This document shows positions 7,703 to 18,417 of a stretch of 64,000 nt of DNA, one piece after another. How positions within the stretch are numbered: the first letter of the stretch is position 1; each line of letters opens with the position of its first letter. Position numbers and translations under genes: made by a program. This stretch comes from JAHQVI01 sp963749875 (lineage in GTDB: Bacteria > Pseudomonadota > Alphaproteobacteria > Rhizobiales > Rhodomicrobiaceae): the NCBI GenBank assembly GCA_963749875.1, contig CAVVOX010000008.1, forward strand, positions 104,689 through 168,688, written 5' to 3'. The notes beneath the pieces are model-generated. The model searched no databases. It was not told the origin of the DNA and worked only from the letters and a program-made list of their open reading frames with translations.

Positions 7703-8926
7703 CTAAATACCGATGATGGCGCGGGCCAGCCCGGTGCCTGCCGTCAGCGCGACGACCAGCAAGACCGGCACCCGCCATAAGACCAGAGCCGCAAAGGCAA
7801 GAACGGCGATCGCGAGCGACATCCCGTCCGTTACGGCTGTGAGAAAGATCGGATTGTAGAGCGCCGCCGCCAGCACGCCGACGACGGCGGCGTTCGCGCC
7901 GGCAATTGCGCTGCGGATCTTCGGCTGAGCGCGGAGCCGGTCCCAGAAAGGCAGCGCGCCCATGACCAAGAGGAGACCTGGAAGAAAAATCGCGATCAAT
8001 GCGACAGATGCGCCCGCGATGCCGTTCGGCTCAGCGCCGGAGACCGCGCCGAGATAGGCGGCGAAAGTGAAGAGCGGTCCGGGCAGAGCCTGCGCGACGC
8101 CATAGCCCGCCAGGAAATCGTCGGCCCTGATCCAGCCGGGTGCGACGGTCGCCTCCTGAAGGAGCGGCAGGACGACATGTCCACCGCCGAAGACCAGGGC
8201 GCCCGCCCGATAGAAGGCGTCCGCAAGTTCAAGACCCGCCCAAAGCGCGGCCCCGACCGGAAGCAGCAGGAGAAGCGCGAAAAAGATCATGAGCAACAGC
8301 GCGCCCGCTCTGGCCGATACCGGCCCGGCGAGCGGGGTCGTCTCGCCGCCGCCCTGTTCCCGCAGGAGAAGAAACCCGATCGCCGCGCCGGCGGCAATGA
8401 CGCCAAGCTGCGCCATCGCCGTAGAGACGGACAGCAGCACCGCGAGGGCGAGCACCGCGATCGTGCCGCGCGGCACGTCCGGGCAAAGGCTGCGCCACAT
8501 ACCGAGGACGGCCTGTGCCACGACGGCAACGGCCACGAGCTTGAGCCCGGCGATCAGGCCGGTCGCCTCGGGACCGTCCGCATAGGCGAGACCGTAAGCC
8601 GCCCCGGCCATGATGACGGCCGACGGCAGGGTGAATCCAAGCCAGGCAGCAAGGCCGCCGAGATAGCCGCCACGCATCAGACCGAGCGCGAAGCCTGTCT
8701 GGCTGCTCGCCGGCCCGGGCAGGAACTGGGACAATGCGACAAGTTCCGCATAGGCCGCATCCGTCAGCCAGCGCCGCTTCTCGACAAATTCCTTGCGAAA
8801 ATAGCCGAGATGCGCCACGGGACCGCCGAACGAGGTCAATCCCAGCCGCAGGAAGACGGCAAATATCGAGCCGAGGTCCGCGAATGCTGCGCTGCGATGC
8901 GCCTTTTTCGGAAACGGTTTATCCAT
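7703..8926 (-). CDS. chrA: Chromate transporter ChrA
   Basis: A 407-residue polytopic inner-membrane protein of the CHR family, two-domain type, expected to export chromate. Each half begins with a CHR signature: FLRLGLTSFGGPVAHLGYF with FLPGPASSQTGFALG in the N half, and GALVFGGGHVVLPLL with GYGVAQALPGPLFTFAAYLG in the C half. About ten to twelve hydrophobic segments are visible. It converges with the P450 gene, leaving 22 bp, and is divergent from ccr. No chrB-type regulator is adjacent. Confidence 0.94.
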   Translation of the reverse strand: MDKPFPKKAHRSAAFADLGSIFAVFLRLGLTSFGGPVAHLGYFRKEFVEKRRWLTDAAYAELVALSQFLPGPASSQTGFALGLMRGGYLGGLAAWLGFTLPSAVIMAGAAYGLAYADGPEATGLIAGLKLVAVAVVAQAVLGMWRSLCPDVPRGTIAVLALAVLLSVSTAMAQLGVIAAGAAIGFLLLREQGGGETTPLAGPVSARAGALLLMIFFALLLLLPVGAALWAGLELADAFYRAGALVFGGGHVVLPLLQEATVAPGWIRADDFLAGYGVAQALPGPLFTFAAYLGAVSGAEPNGIAGASVALIAIFLPGLLLVMGALPFWDRLRAQPKIRSAIAGANAAVVGVLAAALYNPIFLTAVTDGMSLAIAVLAFAALVLWRVPVLLVVALTAGTGLARAIIGI

Positions 8927-8954
8927 ACGTTCGGACCGCCTAAATTCTATGCAC

Positions 8955-9025
8955 TTGTCAGTTTCAATGGTGACAAACTGCTGTCTTTCGCATCATGCTG
9001 CAATGCGAGAATTATCTTGCATTGC
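8955..9025. promoter_or_regulatory. Candidate operator region upstream of ccr
   Basis: Two inverted repeats lie in the 250-bp divergent region between chrA and ccr. TTGTCA (8955-8960) faces TGACAA (8971-8976), and GCAATGC (9000-9006) faces GCATTGC (9019-9025). Both are of the size bound by dimeric regulators, and ccr is known to be tightly controlled in other alphaproteobacteria. The regulator and the half-site assignment are inferred, not seen. Confidence 0.3.
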
Positions 9026-9176
9026 GGGACAATCTGGCAAACCATCTACTGCCGAAACGTCCCACGCATCCGGGCAGCCGATCACGCTGCCGGGTGATTT
9101 GTTATAGCCAATGGGATGCGAATATGCACGGGAAGGCACGGCGCGGGAAGCGCCGTGGAAGGAGGAGGTAGGCCGC

Positions 9177-10475
<1,299 letters not shown>

Positions 10476-10622
10476 GCCCTGCCTGGCGGGTTGGGCACGC
10501 GCCGGGTAAATAAATGCCCGCTAAGCTGCGCGATTGTGGTCTTTCGGCTGGCCCGGCAGACAAGTTTGGTTAAACTGTCGCCTGAGTTTCCTTAGATCAA
10601 ATCAAAGACATTGGGGGCAAAA

Positions 10623-12398
10623 ATGGAGGAAAGCCGAGCCGAGATCATTGCCGGTATTCGTGAGTTGCGAGCCAAGGCCGTCGAGCAGCTCACCGGCAAT
10701 GAGTTCTATATGATCTCACAGCAGCTCGATTTGCTCGAGAACAGCGCTAACTTGTCCGACGAGACGACGCGTTCCCTCTACCAGAGCATACAGACGAGGC
10801 TGGATGCGGCCGTAAGCGTCGCTGGAAGTCCCGAGGCGCCGGAGCCGGAGGCGCCGACCGCCTCCGCTGAGGACGAATTCCAACCGATCGTTACGCCGCG
10901 CGCAAATTCCTTCAGCGCACCGCAGGCGACGGCCGCGGTCAGCTTCGCAACGGACGAGGGGGCCGACGCCAATGAGGATCAGGCGCCCGCCGCGTTACAG
11001 GGCGGTTTGCGGGGAGCCGCAGACGCGGTGTGCAGGCTGGCTCAGCAGGAACTTTCCGGAAACAGATATTACATTGCCGTCAGCCTCCTCGGAGCGCTGC
11101 GGGATTTGCCCGGCGCCGCCACGAATGCGCCGAGCGATGGGAGCGAGCCGCTTGCGCTGCTGCGGCAGGAAGCGGGCCTCCTCTCGGGAGATGCGCGGGA
11201 CGAGGCCGAAAGGCTGACCCACCTGATCGGGCTCATTTTCGCGGCGGAACGTGGAACGCCCCTGACCGAGACAGCGCAAGAGACACCGGCCGCACCCGCA
11301 CCGGCCGAACCTCGCGCGGATGCGGCTGCCGAACCCGAGCCCGAACGGGAGCCCCAACCCGAACCGGAGCCGGAGCCCGAGACACCGGCGCCGCCGCAAG
11401 CCCCTCCCAAGCCGGAAGGGCCGCTCACAGGCTTCGACAAGCTCGCGCAGGCATCCTGGGAACGGGTCGAAGCCGTCATCGAGGCCGAGCGGACGCCGCC
11501 GCAAGGGTTGAACGGCATTACGCCCCCGCAGCCATCGGCTGCCGCGGAAACACCGGTGGCCGAACCGGTGGAACAGCCGGCGGCTGCGCCGGCGCCCGTC
11601 TCATCCGGGGCGGCGTCGCAGGATAAGGGCGAGGCCTTCGACGATGGAGGGTCGGAAAGGCGAAGCTCCGAACCTTGCTATGCCGGCGAACTCGAACAGT
11701 CGGCCTTTTTTTCCGCAACGCCTGCTGATCATGAACCGGCCGGTGAAGAAACCGTTGGCCAAACGGCCGAGGCGCAGGGCGAAACTCCCATGCCGGCCGA
11801 AGCAGAGGCCGTAACGGAGACGGAACCAGGCGCGGAGGCGGTGTCCACACCGGCCGCGGCTGAAACGTCGCCGGAGAGAGCGGAAGCAGCGTTGGAAGAA
11901 AGCGCGGCCGTTGTCGAGCCCGGCGCGGGGACCGAAGAGAAGATCGTCCGGACAGAGGTCGAGCCCGAACCCGCGGAGGCTACGCTCGCTGCCGTAACGG
12001 AAACCGTCGTCGAAGTCGTCGAAACCACAAGGGTGCAGGCAGAGGAGGCTGCTAGCGCGGAAGCCGAGCCGCAGACATCCGAGCGTCCGGCCGCCGCGCC
12101 AGACACGGGTGCGACGGTCACGGCGGAGTCGCCGCCCGAAGATACCAGTGCGGCGCCCGCCGCGTCTGGAGAAGGGATTCCGGAAGCCCCGGCCGAGCCG
12201 AGCGCGCCCGAACAGCCGCTTGCCCCGGAGGCCGGCGCGGCGGAAGAAACGCAGGCGGTGGCAGCGGCATCAGCCGCGGGTCCGGCAGCGGCGGATGCCG
12301 AGGAGACGAAACCCGAGGCGGAAAAGGCGCCCGAAAAGCGCTCCCGAGGCGGCTTCCTCAGCCGGCTGTTCGGCGGCCGGGCGGCGGAACACCGATAA
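10623..12398 (+). CDS. Ala/Glu/Pro-rich protein with duplicated helical motif, between ccr and mcd
   Basis: A 591-residue protein of no family I recognise. The first 190 residues look folded and contain an internal repeat: EQLTGNEFYMISQQLDLLE (about 21-39) and QELSGNRYYIAVSLLGALR (about 142-160) share the pattern (Q)xLxGNxxYxIxxxLxxL. Residues about 190-565 are low-complexity, dominated by alanine, glutamate and proline, with one ordered island (LTGFDKLAQASWERVEAVIE). The extreme C-terminus RGGFLSRLFGGRAAEHR is basic and amphipathic and could touch a membrane. No signal peptide is present. The ATG is preceded by GGGGG. It ends 39 bp before mcd, so the two are probably co-transcribed. Confidence 0.8.
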   Translation: MEESRAEIIAGIRELRAKAVEQLTGNEFYMISQQLDLLENSANLSDETTRSLYQSIQTRLDAAVSVAGSPEAPEPEAPTASAEDEFQPIVTPRANSFSAPQATAAVSFATDEGADANEDQAPAALQGGLRGAADAVCRLAQQELSGNRYYIAVSLLGALRDLPGAATNAPSDGSEPLALLRQEAGLLSGDARDEAERLTHLIGLIFAAERGTPLTETAQETPAAPAPAEPRADAAAEPEPEREPQPEPEPEPETPAPPQAPPKPEGPLTGFDKLAQASWERVEAVIEAERTPPQGLNGITPPQPSAAAETPVAEPVEQPAAAPAPVSSGAASQDKGEAFDDGGSERRSSEPCYAGELEQSAFFSATPADHEPAGEETVGQTAEAQGETPMPAEAEAVTETEPGAEAVSTPAAAETSPERAEAALEESAAVVEPGAGTEEKIVRTEVEPEPAEATLAAVTETVVEVVETTRVQAEEAASAEAEPQTSERPAAAPDTGATVTAESPPEDTSAAPAASGEGIPEAPAEPSAPEQPLAPEAGAAEETQAVAAASAAGPAAADAEETKPEAEKAPEKRSRGGFLSRLFGGRAAEHR

Positions 12399-12437
12399 AG
12401 TCAGGATAGATGTCGTCAGCAAAGAGGTATCAGACGA

Positions 12438-14117
12438 ATGAGTTCGGCGGCCACGGACACGCAACTAGACACGATCCCAGCCCAGGCCGCCCAGGCCGCG
12501 GATGCAGGGCAGCGGCTGCTCGATAAGGCGGTCGCCGCCACGCGCGCAATTGCCGCCCCCGATGGCCGGCCCGACGCCGGCATTCTCGACCGTGAACAGC
12601 ACCGCACGCACGGCCTTGCCTGGCTGGCGACTTATGTGGAGGCGTTGAAGCAGCTCGCCGCCTATGCGGGGCGGCAGGAGCGCGAAGGCCGCTTCGGCGA
12701 AATCGAGCGGCTGATCGTGCAGATCGGGCTTGCCGAATACTCCGCTCAGATCGCCGGCGGCATCCCCATGAGTCAGACCGAGTTCGCCCGCCTCGGCGAG
12801 CTCGGCATTTCACCGGAGGATCAAGGTGCATTCACTGATAACAGCGCTGTTCAGACGCTGATCCGTTCCGGCAATACGCCGGATGCGCGAAGCCGGCTGC
12901 TCGGCCTCATCAATGGCGCCCAGGGCGCATCCACCTATGGCGATGGCGGCCTCGACGACACCCTGGAGAGCATGCGCGAAGAGATGCGCCGTTTCTCCGA
13001 GGCCGAGATTGCCCCTCACGCGCATCAATGGCACCTGGAGAACAGCTATATCCCGCTCGAGGTCATCGCTAAAATGAGCGAGCTTGGCGTCTTCGGCCTC
13101 ACCATTCCGGAAGAGTTCGGCGGGCTTGCGCTGGGCAAGGAGTCGATGTGCCTGGTCTCGGAGGAGCTGTCGCGCGGCTATATTGGCGTCGGCTCGCTCG
13201 GCACGCGGTCGGAGATCGCCGCAGAGTTGATCCTTGGCGGCGGCACCGAGGAGCAGAAGCAGAAATATCTGCCCAAAATCGCTTCGGGCGAGATTCTCCC
13301 CACTGCCGTCTTCACCGAGCCGAATACCGGCTCCGACCTCGCCGGCCTCAAGACGCGCGCCGTGCGTGAAGGGGACGTCTACCGGATCACCGGGCAGAAG
13401 ACCTGGATCACCCATCCGGTTCGCGCCGATCTAATGACGCTGCTTGCGCGCACCGATCCGAACGAGGCCGGCTATAAGGGCCTGTCCATGTTCCTTGCGG
13501 AAAAGCCGCGCGGAACGGACGAAAACCCGTTCCCTGCCGAGGGCATGAGCGGCGGCGAGATCGAGGTGCTCGGCTATCGGGGCATGAAGGAATATGAAAT
13601 TTCCTTCGACGGCTTCGCCGTGCCGGCCGCAAATCTGCTCGGGGGCGAGGAAGGGCAAGGCTTCAAACAGCTCATGCAGACCTTCGAGGCCGCGCGCATT
13701 CAGACGGCCGCGCGGGCGGTCGGCGTTGCCCAATCGGCCATGGACCTGGCCTTGCGCTATGGAAATGAGCGCCAGCAATTCGGCAAGCCGATCGTCTCTT
13801 TTCCGCGCGTGGCGGACAAGATCGTGATGATGGCTGTGGAGATCATGATTGCGCGCCAGCTCACCTATTTCGCCGCGCGTGAGAAGGATGAGGGGCGGCG
13901 CTGCGATCTGGAAGCGGGCATGGCCAAGCTGCTCGCGGCGCGTGTGGCCTGGGCGGCGGCGGATAATGCCGTGCAGATCCACGGCGGCAACGGCTTCGCG
14001 CTTGAGTATCCCGTCAGCCGCGTCCTGTGCGACGCGCGGATATTGAGCATTTTCGAAGGCGCGGCCGAGATCCAGGCGCAAGTCATCGCCCGCCGCCTTC
14101 TCGATATGCGAAATTGA
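12438..14117 (+). CDS. mcd: (2S)-methylsuccinyl-CoA dehydrogenase
   Basis: A 559-residue flavoprotein of the acyl-CoA dehydrogenase superfamily that would oxidise methylsuccinyl-CoA to mesaconyl-CoA in the ethylmalonyl-CoA pathway. The length is diagnostic: about 160 N-terminal residues of extra helical domain precede a normal acyl-CoA dehydrogenase core starting near DTLESMREEMRRFSEAEI. The core shows TAVFTEPNTGSDLAGLKTRA, the flavin-binding QKTWITHPVRADLM and ILSIFEGAAEIQAQVIARR near the end. Its place downstream of ccr supports Mcd over a general acyl-CoA dehydrogenase. Electrons would pass to an electron-transfer flavoprotein not encoded here. Confidence 0.93.
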   Translation: MSSAATDTQLDTIPAQAAQAADAGQRLLDKAVAATRAIAAPDGRPDAGILDREQHRTHGLAWLATYVEALKQLAAYAGRQEREGRFGEIERLIVQIGLAEYSAQIAGGIPMSQTEFARLGELGISPEDQGAFTDNSAVQTLIRSGNTPDARSRLLGLINGAQGASTYGDGGLDDTLESMREEMRRFSEAEIAPHAHQWHLENSYIPLEVIAKMSELGVFGLTIPEEFGGLALGKESMCLVSEELSRGYIGVGSLGTRSEIAAELILGGGTEEQKQKYLPKIASGEILPTAVFTEPNTGSDLAGLKTRAVREGDVYRITGQKTWITHPVRADLMTLLARTDPNEAGYKGLSMFLAEKPRGTDENPFPAEGMSGGEIEVLGYRGMKEYEISFDGFAVPAANLLGGEEGQGFKQLMQTFEAARIQTAARAVGVAQSAMDLALRYGNERQQFGKPIVSFPRVADKIVMMAVEIMIARQLTYFAAREKDEGRRCDLEAGMAKLLAARVAWAAADNAVQIHGGNGFALEYPVSRVLCDARILSIFEGAAEIQAQVIARRLLDMRN

Positions 14118-14164
14118 GCTAAGTTTTTCTCACCGCAGAGAGAATAAGCTTTTCCCTCGCGGAA

Positions 14165-14192
14165 CACCGATACCCGCTGTGGCCTATCGGTG
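14165..14192. repeat. Inverted repeat downstream of mcd
   Basis: CACCGATA (14165-14172) and TATCGGTG (14185-14192) form a perfect 8-bp stem with a 12-nt loop. It lies 48 bp after the mcd stop codon without a T run, so it could be a transcript-end hairpin or an operator for the next gene. Confidence 0.35.
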
Positions 14193-14294
14193 CTTCTGCG
14201 GGCTATTTCGCGCAGGCGAAAAGAGTTGGCTTGCAACTTGCTGCGCTCTTTTGCAGGATGCCGTGCCATTAAGGGGTGGGGGGTTTGTGAGAAG

Positions 14295-15695
14295 ATGGAG
14301 TCGGCTGGTTCCGGTCTCGCGTTGATTTCGTGGCAGGGGTGGAGCGTAACAGGTTCGATCTCGGCCCTACTTATTCTGCTGATCACCATTCTCCTTTGGC
14401 TCCTGCCCTTTCCGTCGACCCCCATCGCCGAGCAACTCGGCAATCCGTCCATGCGCGGCTATTTGCAGGGCCGGTTCGGCGCCGTGTCTCCCTTCGCCCG
14501 CTATTTGGCGGCCATGGAGCGGCTCGATGGCTGGATGCAGCGATGGTTCGGACGGCGGTGGAGCGGCCAGGCTTTCGAGCGCTGCCTTGCCATTGCCTTC
14601 GTTTTCCCGGTTGCGCTCTTCCTGCTTGCAAGCGTGCTTGCCGGGTATAAGAGCGGCCAGATCAACGTCGGCGAGCTGCTTTTGTTCCTCTTCGGCGTCG
14701 TCATGGTGTCGATCGCCGTTCGTGCGCTGTTCCATTTTGGTTACTGGGTCTTCCGCCGAAGGTGGCGCTCGATCGGCGGCGACAGCGAACTCGCCGAAAT
14801 CGTCACCCGCATCCTGCTCGGCGCTTTCGCCGTGGTGTTCGCATTCGCTATCGCCTTTGCGGTCGCCTCAAGCCTTGCGGGCGAGGTCTCCGACGTCGGA
14901 ACGGTGGCCTTTGCGATCCTCGGAGGGTTCGCCTTCGCCATCGCCTTTGCCATTGCCTATGCCTTCGCCGGCGCCTGGGCGTTCTTCATCGCGCTCGTCC
15001 TTGTAGCCGTCATCGCCCTGACGATGGCGAAGGATTTTGCGTTCTTTCTCATGCTATTCTTCGTCATTCTTCCCGTCCTCAATGCCGTCGTGGACTGGCT
15101 GTCCTGGGCGGTGACGCGGTTCAACGTGTCGCTGATCGAGATCGCCTCGCCGAGCCTCGCTGGCGCGGCCTTTATCGGCACGGTCCTCATCGTCGATATC
15201 GCCGCAGCCATCGTCTTCGTCGTCGCGCTCGCGGCCCTTCTGCCGATCGGGCTCGAACTCGTCGATCTGTTTCTGTCGGTCTTCGGTCGCGACAGTTTCG
15301 ACTGGCGGATGGCCGCCGCTCAGGCCGTCAGATCGCCCTGGGATGAAGGACTGTTCGTGACCGGCATGTTGCTGACGCCGCTTGTTCCGACGCTTGCCGC
15401 GCTGACGATCGGCTTCGGATCGCTCGCCGCGCCATTCGTACCGGGGGCTGCCGTGGCGAGAGAGATCCTTCAGGAGGATGCCGAGACGGCGCTGAATGCC
15501 GATCAGATCCGATATACGTCGCGAACGATCTACTTCTCGCGGCTCTGGTATGTGCCGGCGCTGATCATATCGATCGGCGTATTCCTTCTCATATGGCTGG
15601 CGCTCGACAAGCTCGATGTGCCCGTCGCCCGCTTCCTTCACAATCTGGCGCTGTGCTCCACCATGTGGAGCCACGGACAATGCGCCTGGTTCTGA
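14295..15695 (+). CDS. Polytopic membrane protein of unknown function
   Basis: A 466-residue integral membrane protein with roughly nine or ten hydrophobic segments, including a phenylalanine/alanine-rich run near the middle (GGFAFAIAFAIAYAFAGAWA). The segment between the first and second membrane spans is charged and cytoplasmic-looking (MERLDGWMQRWFGRRWSGQ), and the C-terminal part carries an acidic loop (AREILQEDAETALNADQIR). No transporter or channel signature is recognised. The start MESAGSGLAL is chosen because membrane segments follow at once; the open frame extends 35 codons further upstream without a ribosome site. It ends 39 bp before repeat copy B. Confidence 0.72.
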   Translation: MESAGSGLALISWQGWSVTGSISALLILLITILLWLLPFPSTPIAEQLGNPSMRGYLQGRFGAVSPFARYLAAMERLDGWMQRWFGRRWSGQAFERCLAIAFVFPVALFLLASVLAGYKSGQINVGELLLFLFGVVMVSIAVRALFHFGYWVFRRRWRSIGGDSELAEIVTRILLGAFAVVFAFAIAFAVASSLAGEVSDVGTVAFAILGGFAFAIAFAIAYAFAGAWAFFIALVLVAVIALTMAKDFAFFLMLFFVILPVLNAVVDWLSWAVTRFNVSLIEIASPSLAGAAFIGTVLIVDIAAAIVFVVALAALLPIGLELVDLFLSVFGRDSFDWRMAAAQAVRSPWDEGLFVTGMLLTPLVPTLAALTIGFGSLAAPFVPGAAVAREILQEDAETALNADQIRYTSRTIYFSRLWYVPALIISIGVFLLIWLALDKLDVPVARFLHNLALCSTMWSHGQCAWF

Positions 15696-15734
15696 GCTTT
15701 CGGCGCGATCCGCCTGCCGGTACGCCCGAGAGCC

Positions 15735-15864
15735 CTAGATCAACCCTCGTTGAAGTGGACTCACTTGAACGAGGTTAAGTTGATCTATCCCAATAGGTTA
15801 GCGCAACTGTTCCCACGTCCATCCCCGCCTTCGCGGGGACATGCTTGGACGCGCGTTGCGCCAG
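15735..15864. repeat. CTAG-bounded composite palindrome, copy B (inverted)
   Basis: This copy runs opposite to copy A. From 15735 it reads CTAGATCAACCCTCGTTGAA, then the second arm of the long hairpin, then the module with GTCCCCGC-type inner stem, ending GCGCGTTGCGCCAG. The last tetranucleotide is CCAG instead of CTAG, the only departure from CTAG boundaries among the four copies. Like copy A it carries the extra inner hairpin missing from copies C and D. It lies between two convergent genes. Confidence 0.78.
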
Positions 15865-15927
15865 TTGAATAGGGCCGGCTCCTCAGCCGGGCCGAGAGGG
15901 TACCAGCGGCGCAAGCCCGATCGATCT

Positions 15928-17106
15928 TTAAAGCTTCTTGAAATCGTTGCTGGCGACGAGAGGCCGGACGAAGGGCGCCTTGTAGAAGATGTGCACGCCG
16001 ACCTTGGCGACCCTTTTCATCAATTTCTTCCAGGGCGGGGAGACATAGGTTGCGTGGTAATGCGTAGCGTCGCCGACTTCCTTGACGTAGGCTTGGCCGG
16101 AGATGACCTTCTTCGCCACATCTATGGCGGTTTGCCACTGCTTCTTGTTCTTCGGCGTTTCCGGGTTGCCGTCGCAGGCGAATGAGAACTGACAGGCGTT
16201 CCAATTCCATTGCCCCTGGAATACGACGCCGCAAATCGTGTTCGGATAATAGTCGCTGCGCACCCGCGTCATGATAACCTGGCCGACGGCCGTCTGGCCG
16301 CGCACGCTTTCTCCGCGCGCCTCGAAATAAATTGCGGTCGACATGCAGCGGAATTCCCGCGCCCGGAACTCGTCCTCGGTGAGGCCGCCGAAGATACGGG
16401 ATTTGATCCGTTCGCCATCGCCGCCGCCGACGCGCGCAAGCTTGATCAGATCGTCCCAGCTCGACGGACCGGCGCTCGCCCCCACCGATGCCTTGGCCAA
16501 AGATGCGTCCTCCGCACTCGCCTCCGCAATCAATTCAGGCTGAGAGCCTGTCGCCGACGGGGACAGCAGGAAGAGCGCCGCACTCACGCCCTCATCGCCA
16601 GGACTTTCGTCTCGTTCACCAGTCACCGCAAGCTTGGCGACCGACAATTCCGGCAGCACGAGGCGATCGGCCTTGCCGCCGCGGTTGACGGACTGACGGA
16701 AAAGCTCTGCCGTCCTGGTCGGGCCGGGCCGGCCGATATCGAGGGGGGTCATGGATGCGGCGACGTACCGCATCGGCTCCTCCGCCCCATCCGGATTGTT
16801 GGCGGCCACCGCCGCCGGCTGCGGGGCAGCCGACTTCTGCGCAGCAGCGGCTTCACGCGCCACATAATCGGCGCGGTCCTCCTTGCCGGACTGGGTGAAG
16901 AGCTGAACGGTCGCGGCGCCGAGGTGGATTTCGGGTGGTCGTCTCTCGATATTGCGCGGGATGGTCGTTCCGCGCGTCTCGGAAAATGGATCCGCATCGG
17001 ACGCAAAGAAGGAATAATGAACGAAGGAAGATCCCGCCCCGAGCAGCGAAACGGCAGCCAGTCCATAAGCGACGTGTCGTTTTATTCCACCTAAGCGAAT
17101 ACTCAT
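15928..17106 (-). CDS. SleB-type cell wall hydrolase
   Basis: A 392-residue exported protein. An N-terminal hydrophobic segment at residues about 12-30 (VAYGLAAVSLLGAGSSFVHY) acts as signal or anchor. A low-complexity linker of some 200 residues follows, then a C-terminal hydrolase_2 (SleB) domain of about 130 residues with RCMSTAIYFEARGESVRGQ and GDATHYHATYVSPPW. The glutamate in YFEARGE is the expected catalytic residue. Relatives act on peptidoglycan, in spore-formers during germination; in non-sporing alphaproteobacteria a role in wall turnover is likely. Convergent with the membrane-protein gene across repeat copy B. Confidence 0.88.
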   Translation of the reverse strand: MSIRLGGIKRHVAYGLAAVSLLGAGSSFVHYSFFASDADPFSETRGTTIPRNIERRPPEIHLGAATVQLFTQSGKEDRADYVAREAAAAQKSAAPQPAAVAANNPDGAEEPMRYVAASMTPLDIGRPGPTRTAELFRQSVNRGGKADRLVLPELSVAKLAVTGERDESPGDEGVSAALFLLSPSATGSQPELIAEASAEDASLAKASVGASAGPSSWDDLIKLARVGGGDGERIKSRIFGGLTEDEFRAREFRCMSTAIYFEARGESVRGQTAVGQVIMTRVRSDYYPNTICGVVFQGQWNWNACQFSFACDGNPETPKNKKQWQTAIDVAKKVISGQAYVKEVGDATHYHATYVSPPWKKLMKRVAKVGVHIFYKAPFVRPLVASNDFKKL

Positions 17107-17370
17107 CCCAGCTCTATCCGCCTTCCCTCAGCAATAAGCAGTTGGCCGGCGCCCCCCGCGTCTCGCTCAACTCAGACTGACAATTTGTTTCAAAACTAAA
17201 CAAGAATGAGAGCGTATAAAGGTAAACGCATCCTTACAGCCAAATCGTACGCGACGTCCTGCCTCCATCAGCCAGAAAACTATGGAAAAAATAAGTTAAA
17301 GATAAAATGCAGGTCCGCGATCGCTTTTTGGCGGCAAATTTGATCCTGACATGCCGCGCCGACGTGTCCG

Positions 17371-18321
17371 TTAATCGGTAAATATAACGTGCAGCTTTTC
17401 GGAGATCGCCCGGTGTTTGCTGAAGGGGGCGGTATGCTCGGTGAGTGTGAGCGCCCGCTCGGCGGCGGCAAGCCCTTCCTCGCCGAAACGCTGAAGAAGG
17501 GCCGCGCGCAGCCAGCCCTCCGCCTGAGCCCGGCGCTGGCGGGCGAGCGGCATGCCATCGAGCGCCGCAAGCCTCGCATCGAGTGCGTCGATAAGTGTGT
17601 CCAGCCCTTCCCCGCTCGATGCCGAGATGAGAAGGCAGGCAACGTCGCCTCCTCCGCTTGCGAGGCCCATCGCGCCCTTCAGATCGGCGAGCGCGCGGGT
17701 CGCCGCCGCGCCGGTGTCGGCCTTCGTCACCACGGCAATATCCGGGATCTCCATGATCCCGGCCTTCATGAACTGCAACAAGTCGCCGGAACCGGGCTGC
17801 ACGCAAAGCACGACCGTATCCGCCACCGTGGAGATATCCGCCTCGGACTGTCCGACACCAACCGTCTCCACGATGACCCGGTCATAAATCGCGCGCATCA
17901 GCACGACGGCGGGAAACGCAAGCTCGGTCAGCCCGCCCAGGCGGCCGCGCGAGGCAAGAGAGCGGACGAACACGCCCTGGTCCTCCGGGTCGGTACGCAT
18001 TCGGATCCGGTCTCCCAGGAGCGCGCCGCGCGAGCGCTGCGAAGAGGGGTCGACCGCGATGACGCCGACCGTGACGCCCGCCGCGCGCCATTTCCGGATG
18101 AGCATATCGATCAGCGTGGATTTGCCGACGCCGGGCGGACCGGTAAAGCCGATCACATGGGCGCGGGGGGCAAGATAGGCGGCGTCGATCAATGCGGCTG
18201 TATCGGCATCATCGCCCGCCTGCTCGATCCTTGCCAAAGTTTCGGCGAGCGCGCGCTTTCCCCCGCTTCGCAGGGCATCGAGATCACCGGTCCGCGCCGG
18301 CGCATTCTGTCCGTGATTCAT
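17371..18321 (-). CDS. meaB: MeaB, GTPase chaperone of methylmalonyl-CoA mutase
   Basis: A 316-residue G3E-type P-loop GTPase that protects and reloads B12-dependent mutases. The Walker A motif GPPGVGKST lies near residues 61-69, preceded by HVIGFT. The base-specificity loop is VVTKADTG, and VETVGVGQSEADI is the MeaB/ArgK switch region. The start MNHGQNAPAR is preferred over one 26 codons upstream. In the ethylmalonyl-CoA pathway it would serve ethylmalonyl-CoA and methylmalonyl-CoA mutases, so its presence 3 kb from mcd fits the local theme, although the mutases themselves are not in the window. Confidence 0.93.
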   Translation of the reverse strand: MNHGQNAPARTGDLDALRSGGKRALAETLARIEQAGDDADTAALIDAAYLAPRAHVIGFTGPPGVGKSTLIDMLIRKWRAAGVTVGVIAVDPSSQRSRGALLGDRIRMRTDPEDQGVFVRSLASRGRLGGLTELAFPAVVLMRAIYDRVIVETVGVGQSEADISTVADTVVLCVQPGSGDLLQFMKAGIMEIPDIAVVTKADTGAAATRALADLKGAMGLASGGGDVACLLISASSGEGLDTLIDALDARLAALDGMPLARQRRAQAEGWLRAALLQRFGEEGLAAAERALTLTEHTAPFSKHRAISEKLHVIFTD

Positions 18322-18417
18322 AGCCGGAAATGATCGCCATTTCGCCGGCCCGGGCAAGGAAAAAGGCTGGCTGGCGGTCTCAAACCGGCGGCCTTTCAAG
18401 CGTCAGGGAGACGCAGG

